This document shows positions 1-9,398 of a stretch of DNA of 41,721 bases, piece by piece. Positions within the stretch are counted from its first letter, which is position 1. Each line of letters begins with the position of its first letter. The translations under genes were made by a program, and so were the position numbers. The notes beneath the pieces were generated by a model. It searched no databases, was not told where the DNA came from, and saw only the letters and a program-made list of their open reading frames with translations. Origin of the DNA: Prevotella micans DSM 21469 = JCM 16134 (GTDB lineage: Bacteria > Bacteroidota > Bacteroidia > Bacteroidales > Bacteroidaceae); NCBI RefSeq assembly GCF_000614105.1, contig NZ_BAKH01000023.1, positions 1-41,721 of the forward strand, written 5' to 3'.

Positions 1-82
1 AACTAGTTGGAAGACGTGCCACAAATGATTTCATCTCTTCCAACTGGTTGGAAGACGTGCTACAGCTGTTTATCGTCCACAT
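1..82 (+). repeat. 41-bp tandem repeat, left-end array (array L)
   Basis: Two units with a period of exactly 41 bases begin at positions 1 and 42; the second decays after about 25 bases. The dyad spanning the unit boundary has 9-base arms, TCTTCCAAC and GTTGGAAGA, around a 2-base centre. It is followed by a GTGCC/GTGCT linker and a small A/T dyad (AAATGATTT in the first unit). The window starts inside the array, so it may be longer upstream. It lies upstream of the hexosaminidase gene. Confidence 0.75.
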
Positions 83-117
83 CGAGAACACAGTCCGCGA
101 AAGACACTATTAGTTCA

Positions 118-125
118 TAACTTTG
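118..125 (+). promoter_or_regulatory. -7 promoter element TAACTTTG
   Basis: TAACTTTG matches the Bacteroidota -7 consensus TAnnTTTG. No clear TTTG -33 box is seen at the usual distance. It lies 27 bases before the ATG at 153, which supports that start over the in-frame ATG at 123 that overlaps the promoter. Confidence 0.5.
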
Positions 126-152
126 TGGACAATATCAAACTGGAATAATTTT

Positions 153-1781
153 ATGAGAAGACTTTTCTTATCGATTACACTTTGCGCGTCGCTGTTATGC
201 GCAAATGCACAGAGAACCGACTATCGGGTTGTGCCACTTCCGCAACGAATTGAATATGTGAAAGGCGAACCGTTCGTGATGTCGCGAAACACAGTTATTA
301 CCTACGATGCACAGAACGACAAAATGAAACGTAACGCACTGTTCCTGGCCGAATATGTTGCAAAGGCAGCTAAACTGAATCTTGCAGTGGCCGATAAAAG
401 TCGCAAGGAAGGCGGAGAGATAAGACTCGTTATCGACCCCGAGATTCCATCGGCCGAAGGTTATAGAATATCCGTCGGGAAAAAGTTAATCATCGTGGCC
501 GGAAAAACGTCGGCCGGTGTGTTCTACGGTATTCAAACCATTCGTAAATCGCTCCCTGTGCAATCGTCGGGCGAACAAGTTGTGATGCCAGCAGTGAAGA
601 TATCCGACTCACCGCGATTCGGCTATCGAGGAATGATGCTCGACTGCTCCCGGCATTTCTTCCCAGTTGAGTTTGTGAAGCGTTACATCGACCTCATTGC
701 GCTGCACAATATGAACGTGTTTCACTGGCATTTGAGCGACGACCAAGGATGGCGAATTGAAATCAAGAGTCATCCACAACTGGCGCAAATTTCATCGAAA
801 CGCAGCGGAACAGTCATCGGGCACAACTCGATGGTTGACGACAGTACGGCCCACGGCGGAATATACACCCAAAACGAAGTTCGAGAGATTGTGGAGTATG
901 CCCGGGAGAGGAACATTACAGTTATTCCTGAAATCGACATGCCAGGCCACATGTTAGCTGTTCTGGCGGCTTATCCCGAGCTGGGATGCACCGGCGGACC
1001 ATATGAAGTGGGCCACAAATGGGGCGTCTATACCGACGTGCTCTGCCTCGGTAACGAAAAGATTTATCCTTTCCTGCAAGATATTATTGACGAGCTGATT
1101 GAACTTTTCCCAGCAAAATACATTCACATCGGAGGCGACGAAACACCAACTCAAAAGTGGACCAAATGCAGCCGATGCACCAAGCTGGCCAGAGAGCAAG
1201 GAATCAATGTTGAGGATCTGCAGTCATACTTCACGAACCGCATCGAGCAATATGTCAACAGCAAAGGGAAAAGCATTATCGGCTGGGACGAAATCCTCGG
1301 CGGCAACCTGAATCCCAGTGCAACCATAATGAGTTGGCGAGGCACCGAACCCGGCGAAAAGGCTGCACTGGCAGGCCATGACGTGATTATGTCACCAGTG
1401 TCGCACGCCTATTTCGACTTCTATCAAACAAAGGAAACCGGTTCCGAACCTAAAGCCATCGGCGGATTCCTCCCTGTCCAGAAAGTATATGAATTCAACC
1501 CCGTGTCCGAAACATTTTCGGAATCGGCTAAGAAACACATCCTAGGCGTGCAGGCTAATCTGTGGACAGAATATATTCCCTACACAACACAGGCCGAATA
1601 TATGGTTCTGCCTCGCATGGCAGCACTCTGCGAAGTGCAGTGGACAGCTCCGGAAATGAAGAATTTCGACGACTTTAACAAACGTGCCCTCCGCCTCAGT
1701 AACCTCTACGATTGCTATGGCTATCAATATGCCCGTCACCTTTGGAAAGAGAAGCAAATCTCAACCAGCGGCGTGTGGTGA
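153..1781 (+). CDS. Secreted beta-N-acetylhexosaminidase (GH20)
   Basis: Glycoside hydrolase family 20 enzyme, predicted to remove terminal N-acetylglucosamine or N-acetylgalactosamine from glycans in the periplasm or at the cell surface. From the ATG at 153 the protein has 542 residues. It begins with a signal peptide (MRRLFLS, hydrophobic core, ANAQ cleavage region), then a GH20b-like N-terminal domain to about residue 150 and the catalytic barrel. HWHLSDDQGW (about 191-200) and HIGGDET (about 325-331) are family motifs; the Asp-Glu pair in the second is the catalytic pair of substrate-assisted catalysis. An upstream in-frame ATG at 123 would put charged and polar residues before the signal peptide and overlaps the -7 element. 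The gene appears monocistronic. The exact substrate cannot be read from sequence. Confidence 0.93.
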   Translation: MRRLFLSITLCASLLCANAQRTDYRVVPLPQRIEYVKGEPFVMSRNTVITYDAQNDKMKRNALFLAEYVAKAAKLNLAVADKSRKEGGEIRLVIDPEIPSAEGYRISVGKKLIIVAGKTSAGVFYGIQTIRKSLPVQSSGEQVVMPAVKISDSPRFGYRGMMLDCSRHFFPVEFVKRYIDLIALHNMNVFHWHLSDDQGWRIEIKSHPQLAQISSKRSGTVIGHNSMVDDSTAHGGIYTQNEVREIVEYARERNITVIPEIDMPGHMLAVLAAYPELGCTGGPYEVGHKWGVYTDVLCLGNEKIYPFLQDIIDELIELFPAKYIHIGGDETPTQKWTKCSRCTKLAREQGINVEDLQSYFTNRIEQYVNSKGKSIIGWDEILGGNLNPSATIMSWRGTEPGEKAALAGHDVIMSPVSHAYFDFYQTKETGSEPKAIGGFLPVQKVYEFNPVSETFSESAKKHILGVQANLWTEYIPYTTQAEYMVLPRMAALCEVQWTAPEMKNFDDFNKRALRLSNLYDCYGYQYARHLWKEKQISTSGVW

Positions 1782-1806
1782 GAAACATGCGGACAGGCCT
1801 TTTTAA

Positions 1807-1814
1807 TATCTTTG
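1807..1814 (+). promoter_or_regulatory. -7 promoter element TATCTTTG
   Basis: TATCTTTG fits TAnnTTTG and lies 27 bases upstream of the OPT transporter ATG at 1842. A -33 TTTG is not evident. Confidence 0.5.
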
Positions 1815-1841
1815 CAAGCATGAAATTAAAACCGAAATACA

Positions 1842-3830
1842 ATGGAAAATAAGGAAAAACAAGACATCAAACTTCCCGAAAACGCATTCCGGGAATTGAA
1901 AGAAGGCGAACAGTATGAACCCGTGATGAATACCAACAGCACACCGCGCGAAGTAACACCGTGGTCGGTAACATGGGGTATCCTGATGGCTGTACTCTTC
2001 TCGCCGCCGCAGCCTATCTCGCCTGAAAGTGGGCCAAGTGTTCGAAGCCGCCATTCCGATTGCCATCATCGCCATCGGACTCTCATCGGCAACGAATCGC
2101 AAGAACGCCCTCGGCGAAAACGTAATCATTCAAAGTATCGGCGCATGCTCGGGCGCAATCGTGGCAGGCGGAATCTTCGTAATGCCAGCAATCTATATGC
2201 TCGATTTGCAAGCCGATTTCCTACAGATATTCATTGCCGCCGCCCTGGGAGGTGTGTTAGGAATTCTGTTCCTGATCCCTTTCCGAAAATATTTCGTGAA
2301 AGACCAGCATGGAAAATATCCCTTCCCCGAAGCAACCGCAACAACACAGGTACTCGTAAGCGGCGAGAAAGGCGGAAGTCAGGCAAAGCCGCTGTTGCTG
2401 GCCGGATTGGTTGGCGGACTATATGACTTCGTAGTTGCCACCTTTGGCTGGTGGAACGAAAACGTCACAACGCGCATCGTGGGATTCGGAGAGGATATTG
2501 CCGAGCGATTCAAATTAATTTTCAAGGTGAACACCGGCGCAGCCGTGCTAGGCCTGGGTTATATCATCGGTCTGCGTTACGCATTCATCATCTGTATGGG
2601 GTCGCTCACCATTTGGTGGCTCGTTGTTCCGGGAATGAATGTTCTTTTCCATGACACGGTGCTCAATCAGTGGGATCCAAGTATAACCAAGGCAATTGGC
2701 GACATGGCACCCGAAGAAATCTTCAAGGCCTATGCTCGCTCTATCGGAATAGGCGGAATTGCCATGGCCGGCATCATCGGCATCGTGAAGTCGTGGGGAA
2801 TAATTCGTAGTGCCGTGGGCCTCGCAGCACGTGAAATTCGCGGTAAGGGTGGCGGGAACGAAGCCGTTATGCGAACCCAGCGCGACATATCCTTCAAGAT
2901 TATCGGCTTCGGAAGCGTGGGCACGTTACTCGTAACATTCTTGTTCTTTTATTTCGGCGTGATGAATTTTAACCTACTGCATGCCGTTGTAGCCATATTG
3001 CTAGTCACTGTGATTGCTTTCCTATTCACAACCGTAGCCGCTAATGCTATAGCCATCGTAGGCTCGAACCCCGTATCGGGAATGACACTCATGACGCTCA
3101 TCCTGGCGTCGGTTGTTATGGTTGCCGTCGGACTGAAAGGCAACGCTGGAATGCTCACCGCGCTACTCATGGGTGGAGTTGTTTGTACGGCTCTCTCGAT
3201 GGCCGGGTCGTTTATAACCGACCTGAAAATTGGCTACTGGCTCGGTACAACTCCCAAGAAACAAGAAACCTGGAAGTTCCTCGGAACAATTATTTCGGCG
3301 GCTACCGTAGCAGGCGTGATGATTGTGCTCGACAAGACCTATGGATTCAACTCCGGAAAACTGGCCGCTCCGCAGGCTAATGCAATGGCAGCTGTAATCA
3401 AACCTCTGATGAGCGGCCAGGGTGCACCCTGGATTCTCTATGCAATCGGCGCGTGATAGCCTTGGTGCTCGACCGCTGTAAGGTTCCCGCACTGGCTTTT
3501 TCGCTGGGAATGTTTATTCCTCTCGAGCTGAACATTCCGTTGCTCATGGGCGGAACGGTGAACTGGTTCGTAACCACTCGTTCAAAAGATTCGGTTGTGA
3601 ACAAGGCGCGTGGCGACAAGGGTACACTCATTGCCTCCGGATTTATTGCCGGCGGTGCATTAATGGGTGTTGTATCGGCCTTGCTGAAGTTTGGCGGCAT
3701 TGAGTTCGACTATTCCAATTGGTGGGCTAATCATCTTTCCGAACTTCTGGCCATAGCTGCTTATGCTGCCTTGATTCTTTACTTCATCCTTGCCACGAAG
3801 CCAAAGAACAAGCAAACTAAGAGGGAATAA
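1842..3830 (+). CDS. OPT-family oligopeptide transporter, interrupted by three frameshifts
   Basis: Multi-pass inner-membrane transporter of the OPT family, likely importing small peptides. The reading frame runs from ATG 1842 (MENKEKQDIKLPENAF) and must be rejoined at three places. One base is missing near 2003 (TCGGCC read as TCGCC), one near 2022 (GCCCTG read as GCCTG) and one near 3452 (GCCGTG read as GCGTG). With these restored the product is about 663 residues, normal for the family, with continuous similarity-like sequence across each join (for example LKVGQVFEAAIPIAI and AIGAVIALVLDR). Many hydrophobic helices are visible. A hairpin terminator follows at 3875. Three independent single-base losses in one otherwise intact gene point to sequence error more than to a real pseudogene, although decay cannot be excluded. 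Confidence 0.85.
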
Positions 3831-3874
3831 TATCCACTCGGAATCGAGAAAGTTTTTTTTCATGATTATATTTT

Positions 3875-3919
3875 CTCTGCCGGCTTTTGCATATGCTGCA
3901 AATTCCCGGCAGAGTTTTT
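3875..3919 (+). terminator. Intrinsic terminator after the OPT transporter
   Basis: CTCTGCCGG (3875-3883) pairs with CCGGCAGAG (3906-3914), with a second small inner stem TTTGCA/TGCAAA, followed by TTTTT. The remaining 190 bases to trmB hold nothing recognisable except the trmB promoter. Confidence 0.75.
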
Positions 3920-4097
3920 ATCTCAGGTTTTAGATAAGAATCCAGTGGTCCAGAGTTCATTCGAAAAACATTGTTTTTGATGTCAAGCGAGTTTGCGTAA
4001 CTCAAAAACACAAATTCACGAGATCTATAGGCATGACACAATATGACAAGCATGGCGTCTGATTACCTACTTGGAGGATTAATCCTACACATCTGCT

Positions 4098-4105
4098 TAC
4101 CTTTG
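4098..4105 (+). promoter_or_regulatory. -7 promoter element TACCTTTG of trmB
   Basis: TACCTTTG ends 5 bases before the trmB ATG at 4111. Because Bacteroidota transcripts start a few bases after this element, the mRNA is predicted to be leaderless or nearly so. Confidence 0.55.
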
Positions 4106-4110
4106 CATCC

Positions 4111-4898
4111 ATGAGTAAAGGAAAACTACAAAAGTTTGCAGAGATGGAACTTTTGAAAATGTATATCAATATCCATTCAGTGTTATCGACGGAAAACCTT
4201 TTGAACAAAAGGGACGATGGAATGAAGAGTGCTTCGGAAACTCAAATCCCATAATCCTTGAACTGGGATGTGGTAAAGGAGAATACACCGTGGGATTGGC
4301 AAAACGATATCCAGATACGAATTTCATCGGAGTCGACATAAAAGGCGCACGAATCTACACCGGAGCTAAGCAGGCACTTGAGGAAAAACTCGGAAACGTG
4401 GCTTTTTTACGGACTAATATCGAGATAATCGACCGGTTTTTCGCCGAAAACGAAGTACAAGAAATATGGCTCACCTTCTCTGACCCACAGATGAAAAATC
4501 CCAGAAAAAGACTCTCATCTACCTATTTCCTTAAGCGATATAAACGCTTCCTAATAGACAGAGGAACGATTCATCTGAAAACCGATTCAAACCTCCTTTT
4601 CACCTACACTTCGGCACTAGTACAACAAAATAATTTGCCCGTTCTTCTGCAAACCAACGACCTTTATAATCGTAACGCCGAGTTGCCCGCCGATAAGCTC
4701 GACTTGTACACACGCGAGATTCTAAACATCAGAACCTATTATGAAAACCAGTGGATTGAACGCGGATTGAACATCAAATACATCAAGTTCGCCCTTCCGC
4801 ACGATATAAGTCTACACGAGCCGGACGTTGAAATCGAGATAGACGACTATCGCTCGTTCAAACGACCGAAACGAAGTGGGTTGTCAACCAGCAAGTAG
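4111..4898 (+). CDS. trmB: tRNA (guanine-N7-)-methyltransferase, one frameshift
   Basis: SAM-dependent enzyme that forms 7-methylguanosine at position 46 of tRNAs. The start [13 protein letters not shown] lies at 4111. The frame is lost near 4149, where GGAAACTTTT is apparently read as GGAACTTTT. Restoring one A gives a continuous protein of about 262 residues: [13 protein letters not shown], then the SAM-binding motif [24 protein letters not shown], and the family signature [14 protein letters not shown]. All of these are in one frame after the correction. The downstream part alone begins at about 4290. The break is probably a sequencing error. The Wzi-like gene follows after 32 bases. Confidence 0.88.
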
Positions 4899-4930
4899 AG
4901 AACAACATTAATTATATAACCCAAATAATT

Positions 4931-6520
4931 ATGAAGCGAATAATTATAGCCCTGACCCTCGCCTCGAGCATTATGCCGATGAAGGCACAGTACGGATATT
5001 CCGAGAAGAAAGACACCGTAAAATTGCAACCGCTCAAAAATGTGCAATATCTCCTCGAAGCGCAGGCGTCGCTCTCCGGAAATAAAACTCCGCTATGGCT
5101 CAATGCAAATAAATACGGTTTGAGCTCACTCGAAAAATTCAATGCCTATGCGCGCGCAGCTGTCTACCGGCCAATAGAAACCGACGAAGCAAGAAAATGG
5201 GGCATCGGCTACGGACTCGACATAGCCATAACTCAGGGTTACACCAGTAGATTGGTAGCCCAGCAAGCATATGCCGAACTGAGATGGCTCAAAGGGAAGC
5301 TAACCGTAGGTGCCAAGGAGGAACCCATGATGATGAAGAATACTAAGCTCAGTACCGGTGCACAAACGCTTGGTATAAATACCCGTCCGATTCCGCAGAT
5401 AAGAGTAGCTCTGCCCGATTATTGGACTCTTCCAGTGTTCAATGGCTGGTTACACCTCAAAGGACATCTGGCCTATGGCGCCATGACCGACCAGAATTGG
5501 CAGCACGATTTCACAGGCAAGAAAAGTAGATATGCCGACAACGTTCTTTATCATTCAAAAGCAGGCTTCCTTAAGATTTCTAACGAGGAAGTGTTCTGCC
5601 CATGGTCGTTGGAAATGGGATTGGAAATGGTGACCCTCTTTGGAGGAACAGGATATGTTATACAGCCCAATGGAACGATGCAACCCATGAAAGGCGGAAC
5701 GAGGCCACGCGACTTTATTAACGCACTGTTACCCGGAGGATCTGATGCAGGAGAAACAACATATCAGAATATCGCTGGCGACCAGTTGGGAAGCTGGATG
5801 GCCAAGTTGAAATACGACGGCGACTGGCACATGGTAGCTATATATGCCGACAAGTTCTTCGAAGATCAGTCGAGTATGTTCCAGCTAGACTATGATGGTT
5901 ATGGAAACGGCACCGAGTGGACTAAAAAAGTAAAGCGGCGCTTTCTGCTCTACGACTTCAAAGACTGGCAAATCGGATTCGAATACAATTACAAACCCGA
6001 CAATTGGATAAACGATTTCGTGTTCGAATATCTATACACACAATATCAAAGCGGACCGATTTACCATGACCATACGAATACTATTGCCGACCACATAGGC
6101 GGAAAAGATAACTTCTACAATCATTATATATATACGGGGCATCAGCACTGGGGGCAGGTGATGGGCAATCCACTCTATCGTTCACCAATCTACAACACCG
6201 ATGGACGTATATTAGTTGCAAACAATCGCTTCGAAGCCTTCCACATCGGACTTGGCGGTCATCCCAGCGAGTATCTCGACTGGCGATTCTTAGCAACATG
6301 GCAGAAAGGACTCGGAACCTATGAAGAACCTTATTTCGACCAACATCATAATGTTAGTCTCCTAGCCGAAACATCCTATAGATTCCTGGGAAACCGCTAC
6401 CGCTGGCTTGACGGAATGAGTATCACCGTTGGAGCCGGAGCCGATTTCGGAGCAATCCTCGGCGGAATAAACTATGGAATGCAAATAACTATAGCAAAGC
6501 GTGGCTTGCTGAAACTCTAA
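4931..6520 (+). CDS. Capsule assembly Wzi-family outer membrane protein
   Basis: Outer-membrane beta-barrel protein of 529 residues resembling the Bacteroidota capsule assembly Wzi family. Wzi proteins help attach or organise surface polysaccharide. A signal peptide is visible (MKRIIIALTLASSIMPMKAQ). The mature part is rich in alternating aromatic and polar strands. Features typical of the family include TPLWLNANKYGLSS near the N-terminus and repeated barrel strands such as WLHLKGHLAYGAM, ending in LKL. The frame is complete. The next gene, a small lipoprotein, starts 18 bases downstream and is probably co-transcribed. No capsule biosynthesis genes are present in the window, so the polysaccharide partner is unknown. 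Confidence 0.8.
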   Translation: MKRIIIALTLASSIMPMKAQYGYSEKKDTVKLQPLKNVQYLLEAQASLSGNKTPLWLNANKYGLSSLEKFNAYARAAVYRPIETDEARKWGIGYGLDIAITQGYTSRLVAQQAYAELRWLKGKLTVGAKEEPMMMKNTKLSTGAQTLGINTRPIPQIRVALPDYWTLPVFNGWLHLKGHLAYGAMTDQNWQHDFTGKKSRYADNVLYHSKAGFLKISNEEVFCPWSLEMGLEMVTLFGGTGYVIQPNGTMQPMKGGTRPRDFINALLPGGSDAGETTYQNIAGDQLGSWMAKLKYDGDWHMVAIYADKFFEDQSSMFQLDYDGYGNGTEWTKKVKRRFLLYDFKDWQIGFEYNYKPDNWINDFVFEYLYTQYQSGPIYHDHTNTIADHIGGKDNFYNHYIYTGHQHWGQVMGNPLYRSPIYNTDGRILVANNRFEAFHIGLGGHPSEYLDWRFLATWQKGLGTYEEPYFDQHHNVSLLAETSYRFLGNRYRWLDGMSITVGAGADFGAILGGINYGMQITIAKRGLLKL

Positions 6521-6538
6521 ACAAAAGGAAAACAAAAC

Positions 6539-6979
6539 ATGAAAAAAAATATCATCATAGCACTCATAGCAACAATCCTAGTGAGCTGTTCACTCGAAAC
6601 CGACAACTATCCCGGGGCACTCGAAGGCATGTGGCATCTACGCTCAATGCGCCACACAAGTTCCACAGGACAAATCACGACGACCGATTTTTCGCACGAC
6701 AGAATCTACTGGTTATTCCAAGGAAAACTTCTCCAACTCGAAGACAAATCGGGAACCCACACCAGTATTCTCTATCGCTTCAAACAGATTGACGGAAAAC
6801 TCGAATTAACCGAACCATATATATATGACCGCCAAAACGGAGACCGGCCGCTCACCGACGAATCATATCTCAGACTGTTTGGCATACAGTCGTTCACACC
6901 TACCTATACGGTCTCGTTCAATCGGAAAAACCTAGAACTCTCCACCGATTCCGTCAGACTTACGTTTATCAAGTTCTAG
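6539..6979 (+). CDS. Lipocalin-like lipoprotein of unknown function
   Basis: A 146-residue lipoprotein with a clear lipobox (ATILVSCS, lipidated Cys about residue 17). After a short linker comes LEGMWHLRSMRH, the opening strand typical of small lipocalin-like proteins of Bacteroidota, followed by alternating strands (IYWLFQGKLLQLED, YRFKQIDGKLEL) and a C-terminal LTFIKF strand. It is expected at the periplasmic face or cell surface. Ligand and role are unknown. It lies 18 bases after the Wzi-like gene and precedes the hpt promoter by about 40 bases. Confidence 0.65.
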   Translation: MKKNIIIALIATILVSCSLETDNYPGALEGMWHLRSMRHTSSTGQITTTDFSHDRIYWLFQGKLLQLEDKSGTHTSILYRFKQIDGKLELTEPYIYDRQNGDRPLTDESYLRLFGIQSFTPTYTVSFNRKNLELSTDSVRLTFIKF

Positions 6980-7020
6980 CGACGGTGCAATGCCAAGCTA
7001 ACAAAATCACCTTGTTTTAG

Positions 7021-7028
7021 TACTTTTG
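7021..7028 (+). promoter_or_regulatory. -7 promoter element TACTTTTG of hpt-adk-obg
   Basis: TACTTTTG matches TAnnTTTG, 27 bases before the hpt ATG at 7056. This also argues against the alternative in-frame start at about 7026, which would lie inside the element. Confidence 0.55.
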
Positions 7029-7055
7029 CGCGAAATTATTTCAAACAGAAAATCA

Positions 7056-7595
7056 ATGAGTCGAGTAACAATCAACGACAAAACATTCGAAACCTCCATA
7101 CCGGAGGCCGAAATCCTGAAACGTATCAAAGAAGTGGCTGAACGTATAAACCGCGACATGGCAGGGAAGAATCCGCTACTGCTTGCGGTGCTCAACGGGT
7201 CGTTCATCTTCGCGGCCGACCTGATGAGGAATCTCACCATACCGTGCGAAATATCGTTCGTGAAGCTGGCATCCTATCAAGGAACCACATCCACTGGGAC
7301 GATAAAAGAGGTTATCGGACTAAACGAAGATATCCGCAACCGCGAGATTATCATCGTGGAAGATATCGTAGATACCGGACGAACAATAGAACGCATGCTC
7401 GACACACTCGGAACTCATTGCCCTGCCGGACTACATGTCTGCACACTTCTATTAAAGCCAGACAAACTCACAGTACCGCTCAATATTGAATACGCGGCAA
7501 TGGAAATTCCGAACGACTTCATAGTGGGCTACGGACTCGATTACAATCAACAAGGGAGAAACTTAAAAGACATATACACTTTAGTGAAAGAATGA
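7056..7595 (+). CDS. hpt: Hypoxanthine phosphoribosyltransferase
   Basis: Purine salvage enzyme that joins hypoxanthine (and usually guanine) to PRPP to make IMP or GMP in the cytoplasm. It has 179 residues from ATG 7056 (MSRVTINDKTFE). The PRPP-binding signature IIIVEDIVDTGRTI is present and complete, as is the LLAVLNGSFIFAADL segment of the family. It is first in a tight cluster with adk, whose start overlaps its stop codon, and obg. This order is common in Bacteroidales. Confidence 0.93.
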   Translation: MSRVTINDKTFETSIPEAEILKRIKEVAERINRDMAGKNPLLLAVLNGSFIFAADLMRNLTIPCEISFVKLASYQGTTSTGTIKEVIGLNEDIRNREIIIVEDIVDTGRTIERMLDTLGTHCPAGLHVCTLLLKPDKLTVPLNIEYAAMEIPNDFIVGYGLDYNQQGRNLKDIYTLVKE

Positions 7596-8167
7596 TGAAG
7601 AACATTGTAATATTCGGAGCTCCCGGTGCAGGAAAAGGTACCCAGAGCGATAAAATGATTGAGAAGTACGGACTAGGACATATTTCCACTGGCGACGTAC
7701 TCCGCAGTGAAATCAAAGCCGGAACAGAACTCGGCAAAACAGCAAAGAAATACATCGACAACGGACAGCTCATCCCCGACGAGCTGATGATTGACATCCT
7801 AGCCGGAGTCTACGATTCGTTCGGCAAGGAACACAAAGGTGTAATCTTCGACGGATTCCCACGTACCATTCCGCAAGCCGAAGCGCTCAAGAAGATGCTC
7901 GCCGAACGAAACCATTCCGTCGCTGCAATGATTGAACTCTATGTTCCAGAAGACGAACTCATGAACCGACTAGTACTACGCGGAAAGCAAAGCGGCAGAA
8001 CCGACGACAACGAGGAAACAATCAAGAAACGACTCGACGTTTATCACACGCAGACCTCGCCACTAATCGATTGGTATAAAAACGAAGGCATACATCACCA
8101 CATTGAAGGTCTCGGCGGGATAGACGAAATCTTCGGTAAGATAACCGAAATCATAGAAAAACTCTGA
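7595..8167 (+). CDS. adk: Adenylate kinase
   Basis: Catalyses ATP + AMP = 2 ADP. The protein has 190 residues. The P-loop [10 protein letters not shown] is near residue 10, FDGFPRT is the AMP-binding signature, and the LID region is the short form without zinc cysteines ([19 protein letters not shown]). The start overlaps the hpt stop (TGATG). Two adjacent ATG codons, 7592 and 7595, are possible; 7595 gives the usual [11 protein letters not shown] start. Translational coupling to hpt is likely. Confidence 0.95.
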   Translation: MKNIVIFGAPGAGKGTQSDKMIEKYGLGHISTGDVLRSEIKAGTELGKTAKKYIDNGQLIPDELMIDILAGVYDSFGKEHKGVIFDGFPRTIPQAEALKKMLAERNHSVAAMIELYVPEDELMNRLVLRGKQSGRTDDNEETIKKRLDVYHTQTSPLIDWYKNEGIHHHIEGLGGIDEIFGKITEIIEKL

Positions 8168-8192
8168 ACACCCTAACCGATGTTCGAAAATA

Positions 8193-9359
8193 ATGGATAG
8201 CAATTTCGTTGACTACGTAAAAATATATTGCCGCTCGGGCAAAGGTGGACGTGGCTCTATGCACCTGCGCCATGTGAAGTACAACCCCAACGGTGGACCC
8301 GATGGAGGCGACGGTGGTCGAGGAGGAAACGTGTACTTGCGTGGAAATCACAACTACTGGACACTGTTACATCTCAAATATCAGCGTCACGTTTATGCCG
8401 AGCATGGTGGAAACGGCGGGCGCGACAAGTGTCACGGAACCGACGGCAAGGACGTATATATTGATGTGCCGTGCGGGACGGTAGTCTACGACGCCGAAAC
8501 AGGAAAATATGTTTGCGACGTAGCCAACGACAAACAAACGGTTATGCTACTCAAAGGTGGCCGCGGAGGATTGGGGAATTTCCAATTCCGCACGTCCACT
8601 AATCAAGCTCCGCGCTATGCCCAACCCGGCGAACCGATGCAAGAGATGACCGTTATCCTTGAACTAAAGCTCCTGGCTGATGTTGGATTAGTGGGCTTCC
8701 CCAACGCAGGAAAGTCGACACTACTCTCCGCTCTCTCGAGCGCGAAGCCCAAAATTGCCAACTATCCATTCACAACCATGGAGCCATCGCTCGGAATCGT
8801 GAGCTATCGGGAAGGACAGAGTTTTGTAATGGCCGATATTCCGGGAATCATCGAAGGTGCAAGTGAAGGGAAGGGTCTCGGTTTGCGATTCCTACGCCAC
8901 ATCGAACGTAACTCACTCCTGCTGTTCATGGTACCCGGCGACACCGACGACATAGCTCACGACTATAAAGTTCTGCTCAACGAACTGCGTAAGTTCAATC
9001 CTGAAATGCTCAACAAACATCGCGTGCTGGCAATAACGAAAAGCGATTTACTTGACGACGAGCTCATTGAAATGCTTCGCGAAACCTTACCGTCCGATTT
9101 GCCGGCAGTATTCATTTCAGCCGTCACTGGCTTGGGTATCAACGAGCTGAAAGACATTCTTTGGCGTGAGCTAAACTCCGAGAGCAACAAACTTCAAAGC
9201 ATAACTTCTGACGAATCGTTGGTTCACCGCGATAAAGACCTGTTACTCTTCGAAGATGAAATTCATGCCGAGGGTGCCGACTTCGAACACTCTTCTCTGT
9301 TATCCGAAGACGAAATCGAAGACATCGAAGAGCTCAACGACTTCGAGTATACCGACTAA
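8193..9359 (+). CDS. obg: GTPase Obg/CgtA
   Basis: Essential ribosome-assembly GTPase, 388 residues. The N-terminal Obg fold is marked by the glycine-rich stretches [19 protein letters not shown] and GGRGGLGNF (residues about 20-130). The G domain has GFPNAGKST (G1), the conserved threonines of G2 and [12 protein letters not shown] (G3), with TKSDLL as G4. The C-terminus is acidic ([15 protein letters not shown]), as is common in Bacteroidota. It lies 25 bases after adk in the same operon. It converges with aroB across 39 bases and no strong terminator is seen between them. Confidence 0.95.
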   Translation: MDSNFVDYVKIYCRSGKGGRGSMHLRHVKYNPNGGPDGGDGGRGGNVYLRGNHNYWTLLHLKYQRHVYAEHGGNGGRDKCHGTDGKDVYIDVPCGTVVYDAETGKYVCDVANDKQTVMLLKGGRGGLGNFQFRTSTNQAPRYAQPGEPMQEMTVILELKLLADVGLVGFPNAGKSTLLSALSSAKPKIANYPFTTMEPSLGIVSYREGQSFVMADIPGIIEGASEGKGLGLRFLRHIERNSLLLFMVPGDTDDIAHDYKVLLNELRKFNPEMLNKHRVLAITKSDLLDDELIEMLRETLPSDLPAVFISAVTGLGINELKDILWRELNSESNKLQSITSDESLVHRDKDLLLFEDEIHAEGADFEHSSLLSEDEIEDIEELNDFEYTD

Positions 9360-9398
9360 CTGTCTTCGATGTTGGTGTTTTAATCATTGGAATGATGT

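Noticed and set aside
1842..2426. A separate 194-residue protein from the first frame of the OPT gene
   Set aside because: Only its first 55 or so residues look like the transporter N-terminus; the rest is arginine-rich shadow sequence after the frameshift.
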